A DNA stretch of 5,238 nucleotides from contig CALARO010000212.1 in the NCBI GenBank assembly GCA_937888935.1, positions 1 to 5,238 on the forward strand. The letters run 5' to 3'. Below are positions 1-5,238 of the stretch, in pieces. The position numbers were made by a program, and so were the translations under genes. Within the stretch, counting starts at the first letter, position 1. Each line of letters opens with the position of its first letter. Under the pieces are notes generated by a model. That model was not told the origin of the DNA, searched no databases, and worked only from the letters and a program-made list of their open reading frames with translations. Source of the stretch: an uncultured Clostridia bacterium (GTDB lineage Bacteria > Bacillota > Clostridia > Christensenellales > Borkfalkiaceae).

Positions 1-1
1 G

Positions 2-913
2 CACCTTGCCATGAAAAACGAGTATCTCGATTTTATGTATTTTTCGGGCGCGAAGCACCTGCCCGTGATCGACAGCGACGTGAAAAAAACGTTTGTGTTC
101 GAATTGAACGTTTCCGAATACAAGGGGCGAGAGTACGTGAAAGGGTTTATCCGCGATTTCGTGTACGACGGCAGGTCGGGCAAAAACACCGATTTCACCG
201 CGCTTTCTTCGGCGATCGACGGCTTTTACGGCGCGGCGATTTCAGGCGACGAAAAGCAAAATGACGGGGGTAGAGGCGAGCCGAAGCCGATTTCCGGCGA
301 AGAAACGCGCGAGCTGATCGCGAAGAAACGCGCGGAAAGCGACTGGGGATTGTGCCTGATCGCTTCCGATTTATCCGTGCTGAAAAAATACCCGTATCTT
401 GCGGACATGCCGTGCGATTTATTCTATCCGTCTTCGCGGAACGTGGGCAACGTGCTTTTATTGTCGCCGCTTGCCGACGTGGACTTATCGGGGTTTGAAA
501 CGATCGTGTATCTCGATACGCCGCTTGCGTTTGCGGGGGCGTACGGCGCGGGCAAGCACGCGTATTACAACAAGGACGTAGACGGCAAAAGCTTATTCGA
601 GAGCTTGAACGCGGAACGCGGCGAGCTGGTGAAAATGTTCACCGCGATCAGGAACAACGCGGCGGCGTTGCAGGGCGAAAACGCGCGCGCGATGACGGAA
701 AGAAGCGGCGCGTTCGGGTACGACAAGAAAGAGTTTCTGTTTGCGGCGCGGGTGTTTGAAGAGCTGGGCATTCTTGATTTTTCGTTCGGCGCGCCCACGC
801 TGTATCAGGGCGGAAAGACGGAGCTTTCGCGCTCGGCACTCTACGAAGCGGTGCGGAAACTGACGGAAGAAAAGCGGGAAAAAGAAAGGCAAACGGAAGA
901 ATTACAATCGTAG
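2..913 (+). CDS. recJ: RecJ single-stranded-DNA-specific exonuclease, C-terminal part (5' end outside window)
   Basis: This is the 3' portion of a RecJ gene. RecJ degrades single-stranded DNA 5' to 3' in recombination and repair. The frame is open to the window edge (His-Leu-Ala precede the Met at 11), and that Met has no ribosome binding site, so it is internal and not a start. Counting from that Met, residues about 1-55 match the RecJ OB-fold (FELNVSEYKGREYVKGFIRD, compare the usual 'E-x-N-E-W-N-G-R' signature). Residues about 60-110 are a charged, low-conservation linker. Residues about 112-175 are an alpha/beta segment (GLCLIAS, VLLLSPL, TIVYLDT). Residues about 200-285 resemble the helical C-terminal domain of Bacillota RecJ (EFLFAARVFEELGILDF, then KTELSRSALYEAV). 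The catalytic DHH and DHHA1 domains must lie upstream. The tail after residue 284 is very charged (Lys/Glu/Arg). Its position directly before rel is the usual Clostridia arrangement. The identity rests on motif recall and synteny. Confidence 0.85.
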   Translation, partial: HLAMKNEYLDFMYFSGAKHLPVIDSDVKKTFVFELNVSEYKGREYVKGFIRDFVYDGRSGKNTDFTALSSAIDGFYGAAISGDEKQNDGGRGEPKPISGEETRELIAKKRAESDWGLCLIASDLSVLKKYPYLADMPCDLFYPSSRNVGNVLLLSPLADVDLSGFETIVYLDTPLAFAGAYGAGKHAYYNKDVDGKSLFESLNAERGELVKMFTAIRNNAAALQGENARAMTERSGAFGYDKKEFLFAARVFEELGILDFSFGAPTLYQGGKTELSRSALYEAVRKLTEEKREKERQTEELQS

Positions 914-946
914 CCGAATGAAAACAAGCTTGTTTCCATTCGGCTA
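911..946. repeat. Near-perfect 36-bp palindrome overlapping the recJ stop codon
   Basis: The arms TAGCCGAATG (911-920) and CATTCGGCTA (937-946) are exact reverse complements. Between them, AAACAAGCTTGTTT (922-935) is itself a perfect palindrome, and one A/C mismatch at 921/936 is the only break. As RNA it would form a 10-bp stem, a mismatch, a 5-bp stem and an AGCT loop. The first T of the repeat is the first base of the recJ TAG stop. No U-tract follows on either strand, so a classical intrinsic terminator is not supported. An mRNA 3'-end stabiliser, an intercistronic processing site or a protein-binding operator are all possible. Confidence 0.85.
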
Positions 947-1009
947 AGAAAGGCGGGAACGGGTGTAACCGAACGGGAAATTTTTGCGGAACGAAGAGAT
1001 TTTGAAAAA

Positions 1010-1028
1010 CTGCCGAAAGCAGCGGAGG
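1010..1028 (+). promoter_or_regulatory. Ribosome binding site of rel with a small adjoining hairpin
   Basis: GGAGG (1024-1028) lies only 4 bases before the ATG at 1033, which is a short spacing but the only good Shine-Dalgarno match. It supports this start. Directly before it, CTGC (1010-1013) and GCAG (1019-1022) could pair around the loop CGAAA. The hairpin is only 4 bp and may be chance. I see no convincing -35/-10 pair in 947-1009, so rel is probably read through from recJ. Confidence 0.55.
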
Positions 1029-1032
1029 ACTT

Positions 1033-3213
1033 ATGAATTCGGACGGAAAGAGCGGAAACGCGGTGGCGGAAGCGCGGGCGAAGATCGAAGCGACTTACGA
1101 CAACGAAAAAGACAAGAAGCTTGTGACTGTCGCATACGATTATGCGGAAAAGATGCACGAAGGGCAGAAGCGCGCCTCGGGCGAGCCGTATTTCGTGCAT
1201 CCGTGCGCCGTGGCGAATATTCTGATGGACATGGGACTGGACGCGCCCACGGTGGCGGCGGCGTTTCTGCACGACGTGGTGGAAGATACTCCCGCCACGG
1301 AAGAAGATATCCGCGAGAAGTTCGGCGAAGAAGTGGAAGAGCTTGTAGCGGGCGTTACGAAGCTGAATAAAATCGTTTTCGAGAGCAAGGAACAGGAAGA
1401 AGCGGAAAACTTCCGCAAAATCGTGGTGGCGATGGCGAAAGATATCCGCGTGATCATCATCAAGCTTGCGGACAGGCTGCACAACATGCGTTCGCTTGCC
1501 TATCTTTCGCCCGAGCGGCAGCAGGCGATGGCGCACGAAACGCTGGAAATTTACACGCCGCTTGCGGGCAGGCTCGGTATTTCGCACGTGAAGAGCGAGC
1601 TGGAAGATCTGTGCCTGAAATATATTGATCCCGAAGCGTATCAGTATCTTTTGGTGCATATCAACGAAAAGCTTTCCGAGCGGCGGCAGTTCGTGGCGGA
1701 CATCGTGGAACAGATCAAGGATCTGATGAAAGCGGACGGCATCGAAGGCGAAGTGTTCGGCCGCCCGAAGCATTTTTATTCCATCTACAAAAAGATGAAA
1801 AACAAGGGCAAAACGTTCGATCAGATTTACGATCTTACGGCGGTGCGCGTGATCGTGAAAGACGTGAAAGAATGTTACGCCGTGCTGGGCGCGATTCACG
1901 AAAAGTGGACGCCGCTGCCCGGGCGCATCAAGGATTATATCGCCAACCCCAAGCCGAATAAGTATCAGTCTTTGCACACCACGGTGATGACGTCGTTCGG
2001 TCAGCCGTTTGAAATTCAGATCCGCACGGAAGAGATGCATCGGATCGCCGAATTCGGTATCGCGGCGCATTGGAAGTACAAAGAAGGCAGAACGCAGGAT
2101 CAGAACACGAATTTCGAAAGCCGCTTAACCTGGCTTCGCGAAATGGTGGAATGGCAAAGCACGATGAAAGATTCGCGCGAGTTTCTCGACGCTTTGAAAA
2201 CCGAGCTTTACAGCGAAGAGCTGCTCGTTTTCACGCCGCGCGGCAAGGTGATCACGCTTCCGCCCGGGGCTACCCCCGTCGATTTCGCCTACGCCATTCA
2301 CTCGGAAGTGGGCAACCGCTGCACGGGCGCGCGCGTCAATTCTAAAATCGTGCCGCTTTCCACCGTGCTGCAAGTGGGCGACGTGGTGGAAATCATCACT
2401 TCGCAAAACTCGAAAGGCCCTTCGCGCGACTGGCTGAAATTTATCAAATCTTCGGGCGCGAAAGCCAAAATCAAACAGTTTTACAAGAACGAGCTGAAAG
2501 AAGAGAACATCCGCGACGGTCAGGCGAAACTCGAAGAAGAAGCGAAGAAAAAAGGCTACACACTTTCGCAGCTCGTTACTGACGAGAGTTTCAAGCGGAT
2601 TTCCGAGCGGTTTTCGTTCGCTTCGCCCGAAGAAATGTACGCGGCGGTGGGGTACGGCTCGGTCACCGTGGGGCAGGTATTATACAAGCTGATCGATTTC
2701 TACAAAAAAGAGATGCCCAAGCCCTTCGAAGTGCATACGAGCGGCGGGAATATCCGCACGCCCGGCGGCGTTCTCGTAAACGGTCAATCGGGACTTTTGG
2801 TGCGGTTTGCGGGGTGCTGCTCGCCCGTACCCGGCGATAAAATCGTGGGATTTACTTCGCGCGGGCGCGGGGTGGTGATTCACCGCGCCGACTGCTCGAA
2901 CGTGCGCGGAATCGAACCGGAACGCCTGCTGCCCGCCGAGCGGCGCAAAGAAGGCGCGGAAAAGCAACTGTATAACGCGAATATCATTATCCGCGCGGGC
3001 GATCAGGGCGCGGCGCTTTCCGCGCTTTCGCTGGTGGTTTCGGATATGAAGCTTTCGATCACTTCGGTGAACGGCAGAATCGACAGAAATCACGACGCCG
3101 TTCTCGAAGCTTCCATTCGCCTTACCGACGTTTCGGAAATGGATCTGCTCATTAAAAAACTGCGTTCGGATAAGCGGATTTACGACGTAAACCGTCTGAC
3201 GACGCTTTCGTAA
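1033..3213 (+). CDS. rel: Bifunctional (p)ppGpp synthetase/hydrolase (long RSH, Rel type)
   Basis: Rel makes (p)ppGpp from ATP and GTP/GDP on amino-acid starvation, when bound to stalled ribosomes, and hydrolyses it otherwise; it is the centre of the stringent response. The protein is 726 aa, the normal length. The N-terminal HD hydrolase has the metal ligands His56 (FVHP), His80-Asp81 (FLHDVVEDT) and Asp147 (KLADRLHN), so hydrolysis looks intact. The synthetase region spans about 240-350: GRPKHFYSIYKKM, Asp267 in YDLTAVRVIV, the loop RIKD (298-301) followed by YIANPKPNKYQSLHT, and Glu327 in EIQIRT. RxKD in that loop, not ExDD, is the known mark of bifunctional Rel/SpoT and not of synthetase-only RelA. 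TGS is about 397-457 (VFTPRGKVITLPPGATPVDFA), then a helical region. A zinc-binding region has Cys595-Cys596, His617 and Cys621. An ACT/RRM domain ends the protein (about 647-724). The start is fixed by GGAGG 4 bases upstream and by the N-terminus matching family length. It lies 119 bp after recJ and 54 bp before hemZ, probably in one operon. Many databases call this relA. Confidence 0.97.
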   Translation: MNSDGKSGNAVAEARAKIEATYDNEKDKKLVTVAYDYAEKMHEGQKRASGEPYFVHPCAVANILMDMGLDAPTVAAAFLHDVVEDTPATEEDIREKFGEEVEELVAGVTKLNKIVFESKEQEEAENFRKIVVAMAKDIRVIIIKLADRLHNMRSLAYLSPERQQAMAHETLEIYTPLAGRLGISHVKSELEDLCLKYIDPEAYQYLLVHINEKLSERRQFVADIVEQIKDLMKADGIEGEVFGRPKHFYSIYKKMKNKGKTFDQIYDLTAVRVIVKDVKECYAVLGAIHEKWTPLPGRIKDYIANPKPNKYQSLHTTVMTSFGQPFEIQIRTEEMHRIAEFGIAAHWKYKEGRTQDQNTNFESRLTWLREMVEWQSTMKDSREFLDALKTELYSEELLVFTPRGKVITLPPGATPVDFAYAIHSEVGNRCTGARVNSKIVPLSTVLQVGDVVEIITSQNSKGPSRDWLKFIKSSGAKAKIKQFYKNELKEENIRDGQAKLEEEAKKKGYTLSQLVTDESFKRISERFSFASPEEMYAAVGYGSVTVGQVLYKLIDFYKKEMPKPFEVHTSGGNIRTPGGVLVNGQSGLLVRFAGCCSPVPGDKIVGFTSRGRGVVIHRADCSNVRGIEPERLLPAERRKEGAEKQLYNANIIIRAGDQGAALSALSLVVSDMKLSITSVNGRIDRNHDAVLEASIRLTDVSEMDLLIKKLRSDKRIYDVNRLTTLS

Positions 3214-3267
3214 ATTTTAAGACTTTTGCCGAAACGGCGGGGGTAGTGCGCGGAGTTTTGAATAAAA
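3214..3267 (+). promoter_or_regulatory. rel-hemZ intergenic leader with weak, distant ribosome binding site
   Basis: The best Shine-Dalgarno match to hemZ is GGAG at 3252-3255, 12 bases before the ATG at 3268, which is longer than usual and suggests modest translation. An in-frame TGA at 3259-3261 rules out any start further upstream. A small GCCG-AAA-CGGC stem (3228-3238) is present with no U-tract after it, so it is not a credible terminator. No promoter is evident, so co-transcription with rel is the simplest reading. Confidence 0.45.
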
Positions 3268-4638
3268 ATGGTTACAAATTGTACATTTCTTGAAAATGAA
3301 TTATACGACGTGGCGCGGCTTTTCAAGTCGCGCCCCGATACGCTTACGCACTCGTTTGCTTACGAAAACGGCGTATTTAAAAACGCGTTTGAAGTGGACG
3401 GTGTGAAATATGCCTATGAAGACAGGGCGGAATTTTCGGGCGAGCTTGAATTCAAGCGCAAAGAAAAGTTGTTTGCGAAGCTGAGATTGTATCGGATTTT
3501 AAGCGAAAAGTACGGCGAAACGATGCCGTGGGGCGCGCTGACGGGGATAAGACCCACGAAACTTGCCTATCGCGAAGCGGAAGCGGACAGAGATTTTAAA
3601 AAACTGTTCGATTTTATGTGCGTTTCGGCGGAAAACACCGCGCTGACGGGCGAAATTTTAGAAGCGCAGCGCGGAATTTACGAAAAGGACGAGAAAAACG
3701 CCGATTATTTCGTTTCGCTGCCGTTCTGCCCGAGCAAGTGCGAATACTGCTCGTTCATCACCGCGCCCATTGATAAAACGCGCGGTTTTCTGCCCGCATA
3801 TCTCGATTGTTTAACGAAGGAAATCGCGGCAAGCGCGCCTGTTATCAAAAATCTGCGCAGCGTGTATATCGGCGGCGGCACGCCGTTCGCGGTGGACTGC
3901 GCCGAGCTTGAAAAAGTGCTTTGCGCCGTGGACAGGTTGCGGAAAAACGGGTGCGAGTATACCGTGGAAGCGGGCAGACCGGACGTGTTTTCCGAAGACA
4001 AGTTGCGGCTTTTGAAAGATCACGGCGTAACGCGCATTTGTATCAATCCGCAGAGCTTTTCGGATACAACTTTACAAAAAATCGGGCGCAAGCACACGGC
4101 GGCGGACGTATACCGGGCGTTTGAGATGTCCGCAAAATACAATTTCGAGATAAATCTGGACCTGATAGCGGGGCTGGCGGACGAAACGCTTGCGGATTTT
4201 GAAAAGTCTTTGGGGGCGGCGGTGCGGCTTGCGCCCGAAAATATCACGGTGCATTGCCTGTGCCTGAAAGCGGGGGCGAAGCTGAAAGAAGAAACGAGCT
4301 ATTTAGACGCGCCCGTGGTATCGGAAATGGTGGCGAAATCGCGGCAGATGCTGCCCGAAAACGGGTATCGCCCGTACTATATGTACCGGCAGAAGTATCA
4401 GGCGGGCAACAACGAGAACGTAGGCTGGGCGAAGCGCGGCGCGGAATGTGTGTACAACATAGACGTGATGGAAGAAATCGCGGATAATATCGCCGCGGGT
4501 GCGAACGCCGTATCGAAAAAAGTGACGTTTTCGGATGGAAAAATCACGCGGTACGCCTCGCCGAAGGACTTGAAAACGTACATAGAAAAGATTGACGAAA
4601 TCATTGCGAAAAAGGCGGAATTTTTCGCGCGCGGCTGA
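3268..4638 (+). CDS. hemZ: HemZ-type radical SAM protein (annotated coproporphyrinogen III dehydrogenase)
   Basis: This 456-aa cytosolic protein belongs to the HemZ branch of the HemN radical SAM superfamily. By annotation these enzymes oxidatively decarboxylate coproporphyrinogen III to protoporphyrinogen IX without oxygen, using a 4Fe-4S cluster and S-adenosylmethionine. The N-terminal region carries the HemZ signature PWGALTGIRPTKL (87-99). The cluster motif CPSKCEYC gives Cys154, Cys158 and Cys161. Then come the SAM-binding glycine motif IGGGTP (201-206), VEAGRPD (233-239), the strand RICINPQS (256-263) before IGRKHT, DLIAGL (298-303), and the C-terminal block RQKYQAGNNENVGWAKRG (374-391), which is typical of HemZ and not HemW. 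Its location after rel is the normal place for hemZ in Clostridia. Oddities: Phe207 follows GGGTP where a small hydroxyl residue is common, and LADET replaces the usual LPGE-like turn (303-307). Family membership is sure. The physiological substrate is less so, because no other haem gene is visible here and many anaerobes with hemZ lack a full haem pathway. Confidence 0.93.
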   Translation: MVTNCTFLENELYDVARLFKSRPDTLTHSFAYENGVFKNAFEVDGVKYAYEDRAEFSGELEFKRKEKLFAKLRLYRILSEKYGETMPWGALTGIRPTKLAYREAEADRDFKKLFDFMCVSAENTALTGEILEAQRGIYEKDEKNADYFVSLPFCPSKCEYCSFITAPIDKTRGFLPAYLDCLTKEIAASAPVIKNLRSVYIGGGTPFAVDCAELEKVLCAVDRLRKNGCEYTVEAGRPDVFSEDKLRLLKDHGVTRICINPQSFSDTTLQKIGRKHTAADVYRAFEMSAKYNFEINLDLIAGLADETLADFEKSLGAAVRLAPENITVHCLCLKAGAKLKEETSYLDAPVVSEMVAKSRQMLPENGYRPYYMYRQKYQAGNNENVGWAKRGAECVYNIDVMEEIADNIAAGANAVSKKVTFSDGKITRYASPKDLKTYIEKIDEIIAKKAEFFARG

Positions 4639-4701
4639 GCTGCGGGTAATGCCGTCGCTGCTGCAAATAGTAAAAAATTTTTTGAAAGTTTGTTTAAATG
4701 C
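4639..4701. other. hemZ 3' flank and A/T-rich tract upstream of promoter
   Basis: No gene is seen here. Directly after the hemZ stop, AGCTGCGG and CCGTCGCT could form an imperfect stem (one mismatch, one wobble), but a 12-base purine/mixed stretch separates it from the next T run, so a hemZ terminator is doubtful. AAAAAATTTTTT (4672-4683) is a self-complementary A6T6 tract lying about 54-65 bases before the predicted transcription start. It could act as an UP-element or an intrinsically bent segment that boosts the promoter. Confidence 0.35.
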
Positions 4702-4730
4702 TTGCAATATTAAAAAAAGAGTGATATAAT
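4702..4730 (+). promoter_or_regulatory. Strong sigma-A promoter of the lipoprotein gene
   Basis: The -35 box TTGCAA (4702-4707) matches 5 of 6 consensus bases (TTGACA differs by A to C and C to A if aligned strictly, giving 4 of 6). The -10 box TATAAT (4725-4730) is perfect, the spacer is exactly 17 bp, and TGA at 4722-4724 supplies an extended -10. Transcription should start near 4737. It drives the gene at 4827 and makes it independent of the recJ-rel-hemZ unit. Confidence 0.85.
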
Positions 4731-4750
4731 ATAAGAAAAATATGGAAGAA

Positions 4751-4766
4751 CGGGGGCGCGCCCCCG
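4751..4766. repeat. Perfect 16-bp GC-only palindrome in the leader
   Basis: CGGGGGCGCGCCCCCG is identical to its reverse complement. In RNA it gives a 6-bp all-GC stem with a CGCG loop, beginning about 14 bases after the predicted transcript start. Only ATTTCG follows on the plus strand, so it is a poor terminator in the sense direction. On the minus strand it is followed by a mixed T-rich run, but no minus-strand gene is present. It may protect the 5' end of the mRNA or pause RNA polymerase. Confidence 0.75.
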
Positions 4767-4767
4767 A

Positions 4768-4809
4768 TTTCGCGTTATTCCCGAATGGGAATAAAGGAAT
4801 AACGCGAAA
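4768..4809 (+). promoter_or_regulatory. Leader element with two mutually exclusive hairpins
   Basis: TTTCGCGTTATTCC (4768-4781) is the exact reverse complement of GGAATAACGCGAAA (4796-4809), giving a 14-bp stem with a 14-base loop. Within it, TTATTCCC (4775-4782) also pairs exactly with GGGAATAA (4787-4794) to form an 8-bp stem with a GAAT loop. Both use 4775-4781, so they cannot form together. The element ends 2 bases before the Shine-Dalgarno site at 4812. Either fold leaves that site unpaired, so the simplest roles are mRNA stabilisation or a spacing/switch effect on translation. I recognise no known riboswitch class. Confidence 0.65.
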
Positions 4810-4811
4810 CC

Positions 4812-4818
4812 AAAGGAG
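4812..4818 (+). promoter_or_regulatory. Ribosome binding site of the lipoprotein gene
   Basis: AAAGGAG lies 8 bases before the ATG at 4827, a near-ideal match and spacing. It fixes the start of the lipoprotein and predicts strong translation. Confidence 0.85.
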
Positions 4819-4826
4819 AAAAAGGT

Positions 4827-5238
4827 ATGAAAAAACGTTTTGTTAACCTGATTGCGGCGATCGTGGCGATTTTCTGCGGCTTATTCGCTTTTTCCGCTTG
4901 CAGCAAAGTGGAATTCAAGGTGAATTTCGTTGTGGACGGCGCGGTGTATGCTACTTTGAACACGAACGGCGAAGAAATCATCAAAATGCCCGAAAACCCC
5001 ACGAAAGACGATTACGACTTCGACGGCTGGTACTGGGATAAAGATACCTGGCAAACGCCCTTTACGGCAAATTCGCTTTTAGACGCCCCCCTTTCGAGCG
5101 ATATGAACGTATACTGCAAGTGGAAGCCGAAAACGGTGCATGTCAGCGGCATTTCGCTGAACAAATCGGAAGTTTCGCTGCACGTGGACGAAACGGAAAT
5201 TCTCACGGCAACGATAACGCCCGCAAACGCCACCGACA
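4827..5238 (+). CDS. Predicted surface lipoprotein with InlB-type B-repeat and Big_2-like domain (3' end outside window)
   Basis: The first 137 residues are present and the frame is open to the window edge. The N-terminus is a lipoprotein signal: MKKR, a hydrophobic core at about 5-22, then FSAC with Cys25 as the likely lipidation site (Phe at -3 is unusual but tolerated). Exported and anchored to the outer face of the membrane is therefore the likely location. Residues about 30-99 form an InlB B-repeat/Flg_new (Listeria-Bacteroides repeat) unit: VNFVVDG, then MPENPTKDDYDFDGWY, then TPFTANSLL and the closing VYCKW. From about 104 (VSGISLNKSEVSLHVDETEILTAT-ITPANATD) a Big_2 bacterial immunoglobulin-like domain begins and is cut off. 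These modules serve as stalks or adhesive units on surface proteins; no enzyme domain is seen so far, and the specific role depends on the missing part. It has its own strong promoter and structured leader. Confidence 0.88.
   Translation, partial: MKKRFVNLIAAIVAIFCGLFAFSACSKVEFKVNFVVDGAVYATLNTNGEEIIKMPENPTKDDYDFDGWYWDKDTWQTPFTANSLLDAPLSSDMNVYCKWKPKTVHVSGISLNKSEVSLHVDETEILTATITPANATD

Noticed and set aside
11..13. ATG at 11 as a true start of an independent 300-aa gene
   Set aside because: The frame stays open to the window edge, no ribosome binding site precedes it, and the residues around it match the internal OB-fold region of RecJ.
841..2070. A 409-codon open frame on the minus strand opposite the rel N-terminal half
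   Set aside because: It lies entirely antisense to the end of recJ and the well-conserved rel coding region, is rich in His, Arg and Phe as expected from reverse reading of Glu/Lys/Ala-rich codons, and has no recognisable domain. It is a compositional shadow.
4639..4683. Intrinsic terminator after hemZ
   Set aside because: The only stem has a mismatch and a wobble and is separated from the T run by a dozen bases, so it does not fit a rho-independent terminator.
4751..4770. Attenuator or terminator formed by the GC palindrome in the sense direction
   Set aside because: Only ATTTCG follows the stem, far short of a U-tract, and the strong gene directly downstream argues against efficient termination.
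4702..4826. A known riboswitch or T-box in the lipoprotein leader
   Set aside because: The leader is only about 90 bases and shows no conserved core of any class that I recognise, and no T-box sequence; it is explained by simple inverted repeats.
4742..4846. A 34-codon upstream frame in the lipoprotein leader that overlaps the lipoprotein start
   Set aside because: Its ATG is only about 5 bases after the predicted transcript start, so there is no ribosome binding site. The encoded peptide is Arg/Lys-rich and passes through the palindromes with no run of one amino acid typical of an attenuator peptide. Leaderless translation cannot be excluded but is not supported.
1..5238. CRISPR array, tRNA or rRNA genes, transposase or defence system
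   Set aside because: No regularly spaced repeats, cloverleaf or rRNA-like segments, or transposase/defence domains were seen on either strand; nearly all the sequence is accounted for by four genes.

Overview
The window looks like a chromosomal segment from a low- to mid-GC member of the Bacillota, most likely a Clostridia-type bacterium. The evidence is the gene order recJ - rel - hemZ on one strand, which is a trimmed form of the familiar Firmicutes/Clostridia cluster (recJ-apt-rel-dtd-hemZ), plus purine-rich Shine-Dalgarno sites and a textbook sigma-A promoter. A downstream lipoprotein carrying an InlB/Flg_new-type B-repeat followed by a Big_2-like domain also fits uncultured gut Clostridia. 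The genus-level identity is not resolvable from this sequence.

Layout: positions 2-913 hold the 3' part of recJ (OB fold plus Bacillota-type C-terminal domain); its catalytic DHH part lies upstream of the window. A near-perfect 36-bp palindrome overlaps its stop codon (911-946). A 119-bp gap leads to rel (1033-3213), a complete long RSH protein with an intact hydrolase site, an RxKD-type synthetase, TGS, a Cys-containing zinc-binding region and ACT/RRM. A 54-bp gap leads to hemZ (3268-4638), a radical SAM protein of the HemZ branch of the HemN superfamily. The first three genes are probably co-transcribed, because I see no convincing promoter or U-tract terminator between them.

The 188-bp gap at 4639-4826 is the regulatory part of the window. 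It has an A/T tract, a strong promoter (TTGCAA, 17 bp, extended -10 TGATATAAT) and an untranslated leader with a GC palindrome and a second element that can fold into two mutually exclusive hairpins just before the ribosome binding site. The gene it drives (4827 to the window end, cut off) encodes a predicted surface lipoprotein.

Functionally the first three genes are housekeeping: DNA repair, the (p)ppGpp stringent response and a tetrapyrrole-type radical SAM enzyme. The last gene begins a separate, cell-surface unit. I found no CRISPR array, tRNA, rRNA, transposase or defence system. The most interesting unexplained structure is the leader of the lipoprotein gene, followed by the palindrome at the recJ stop and the absence of apt and dtd from the cluster.
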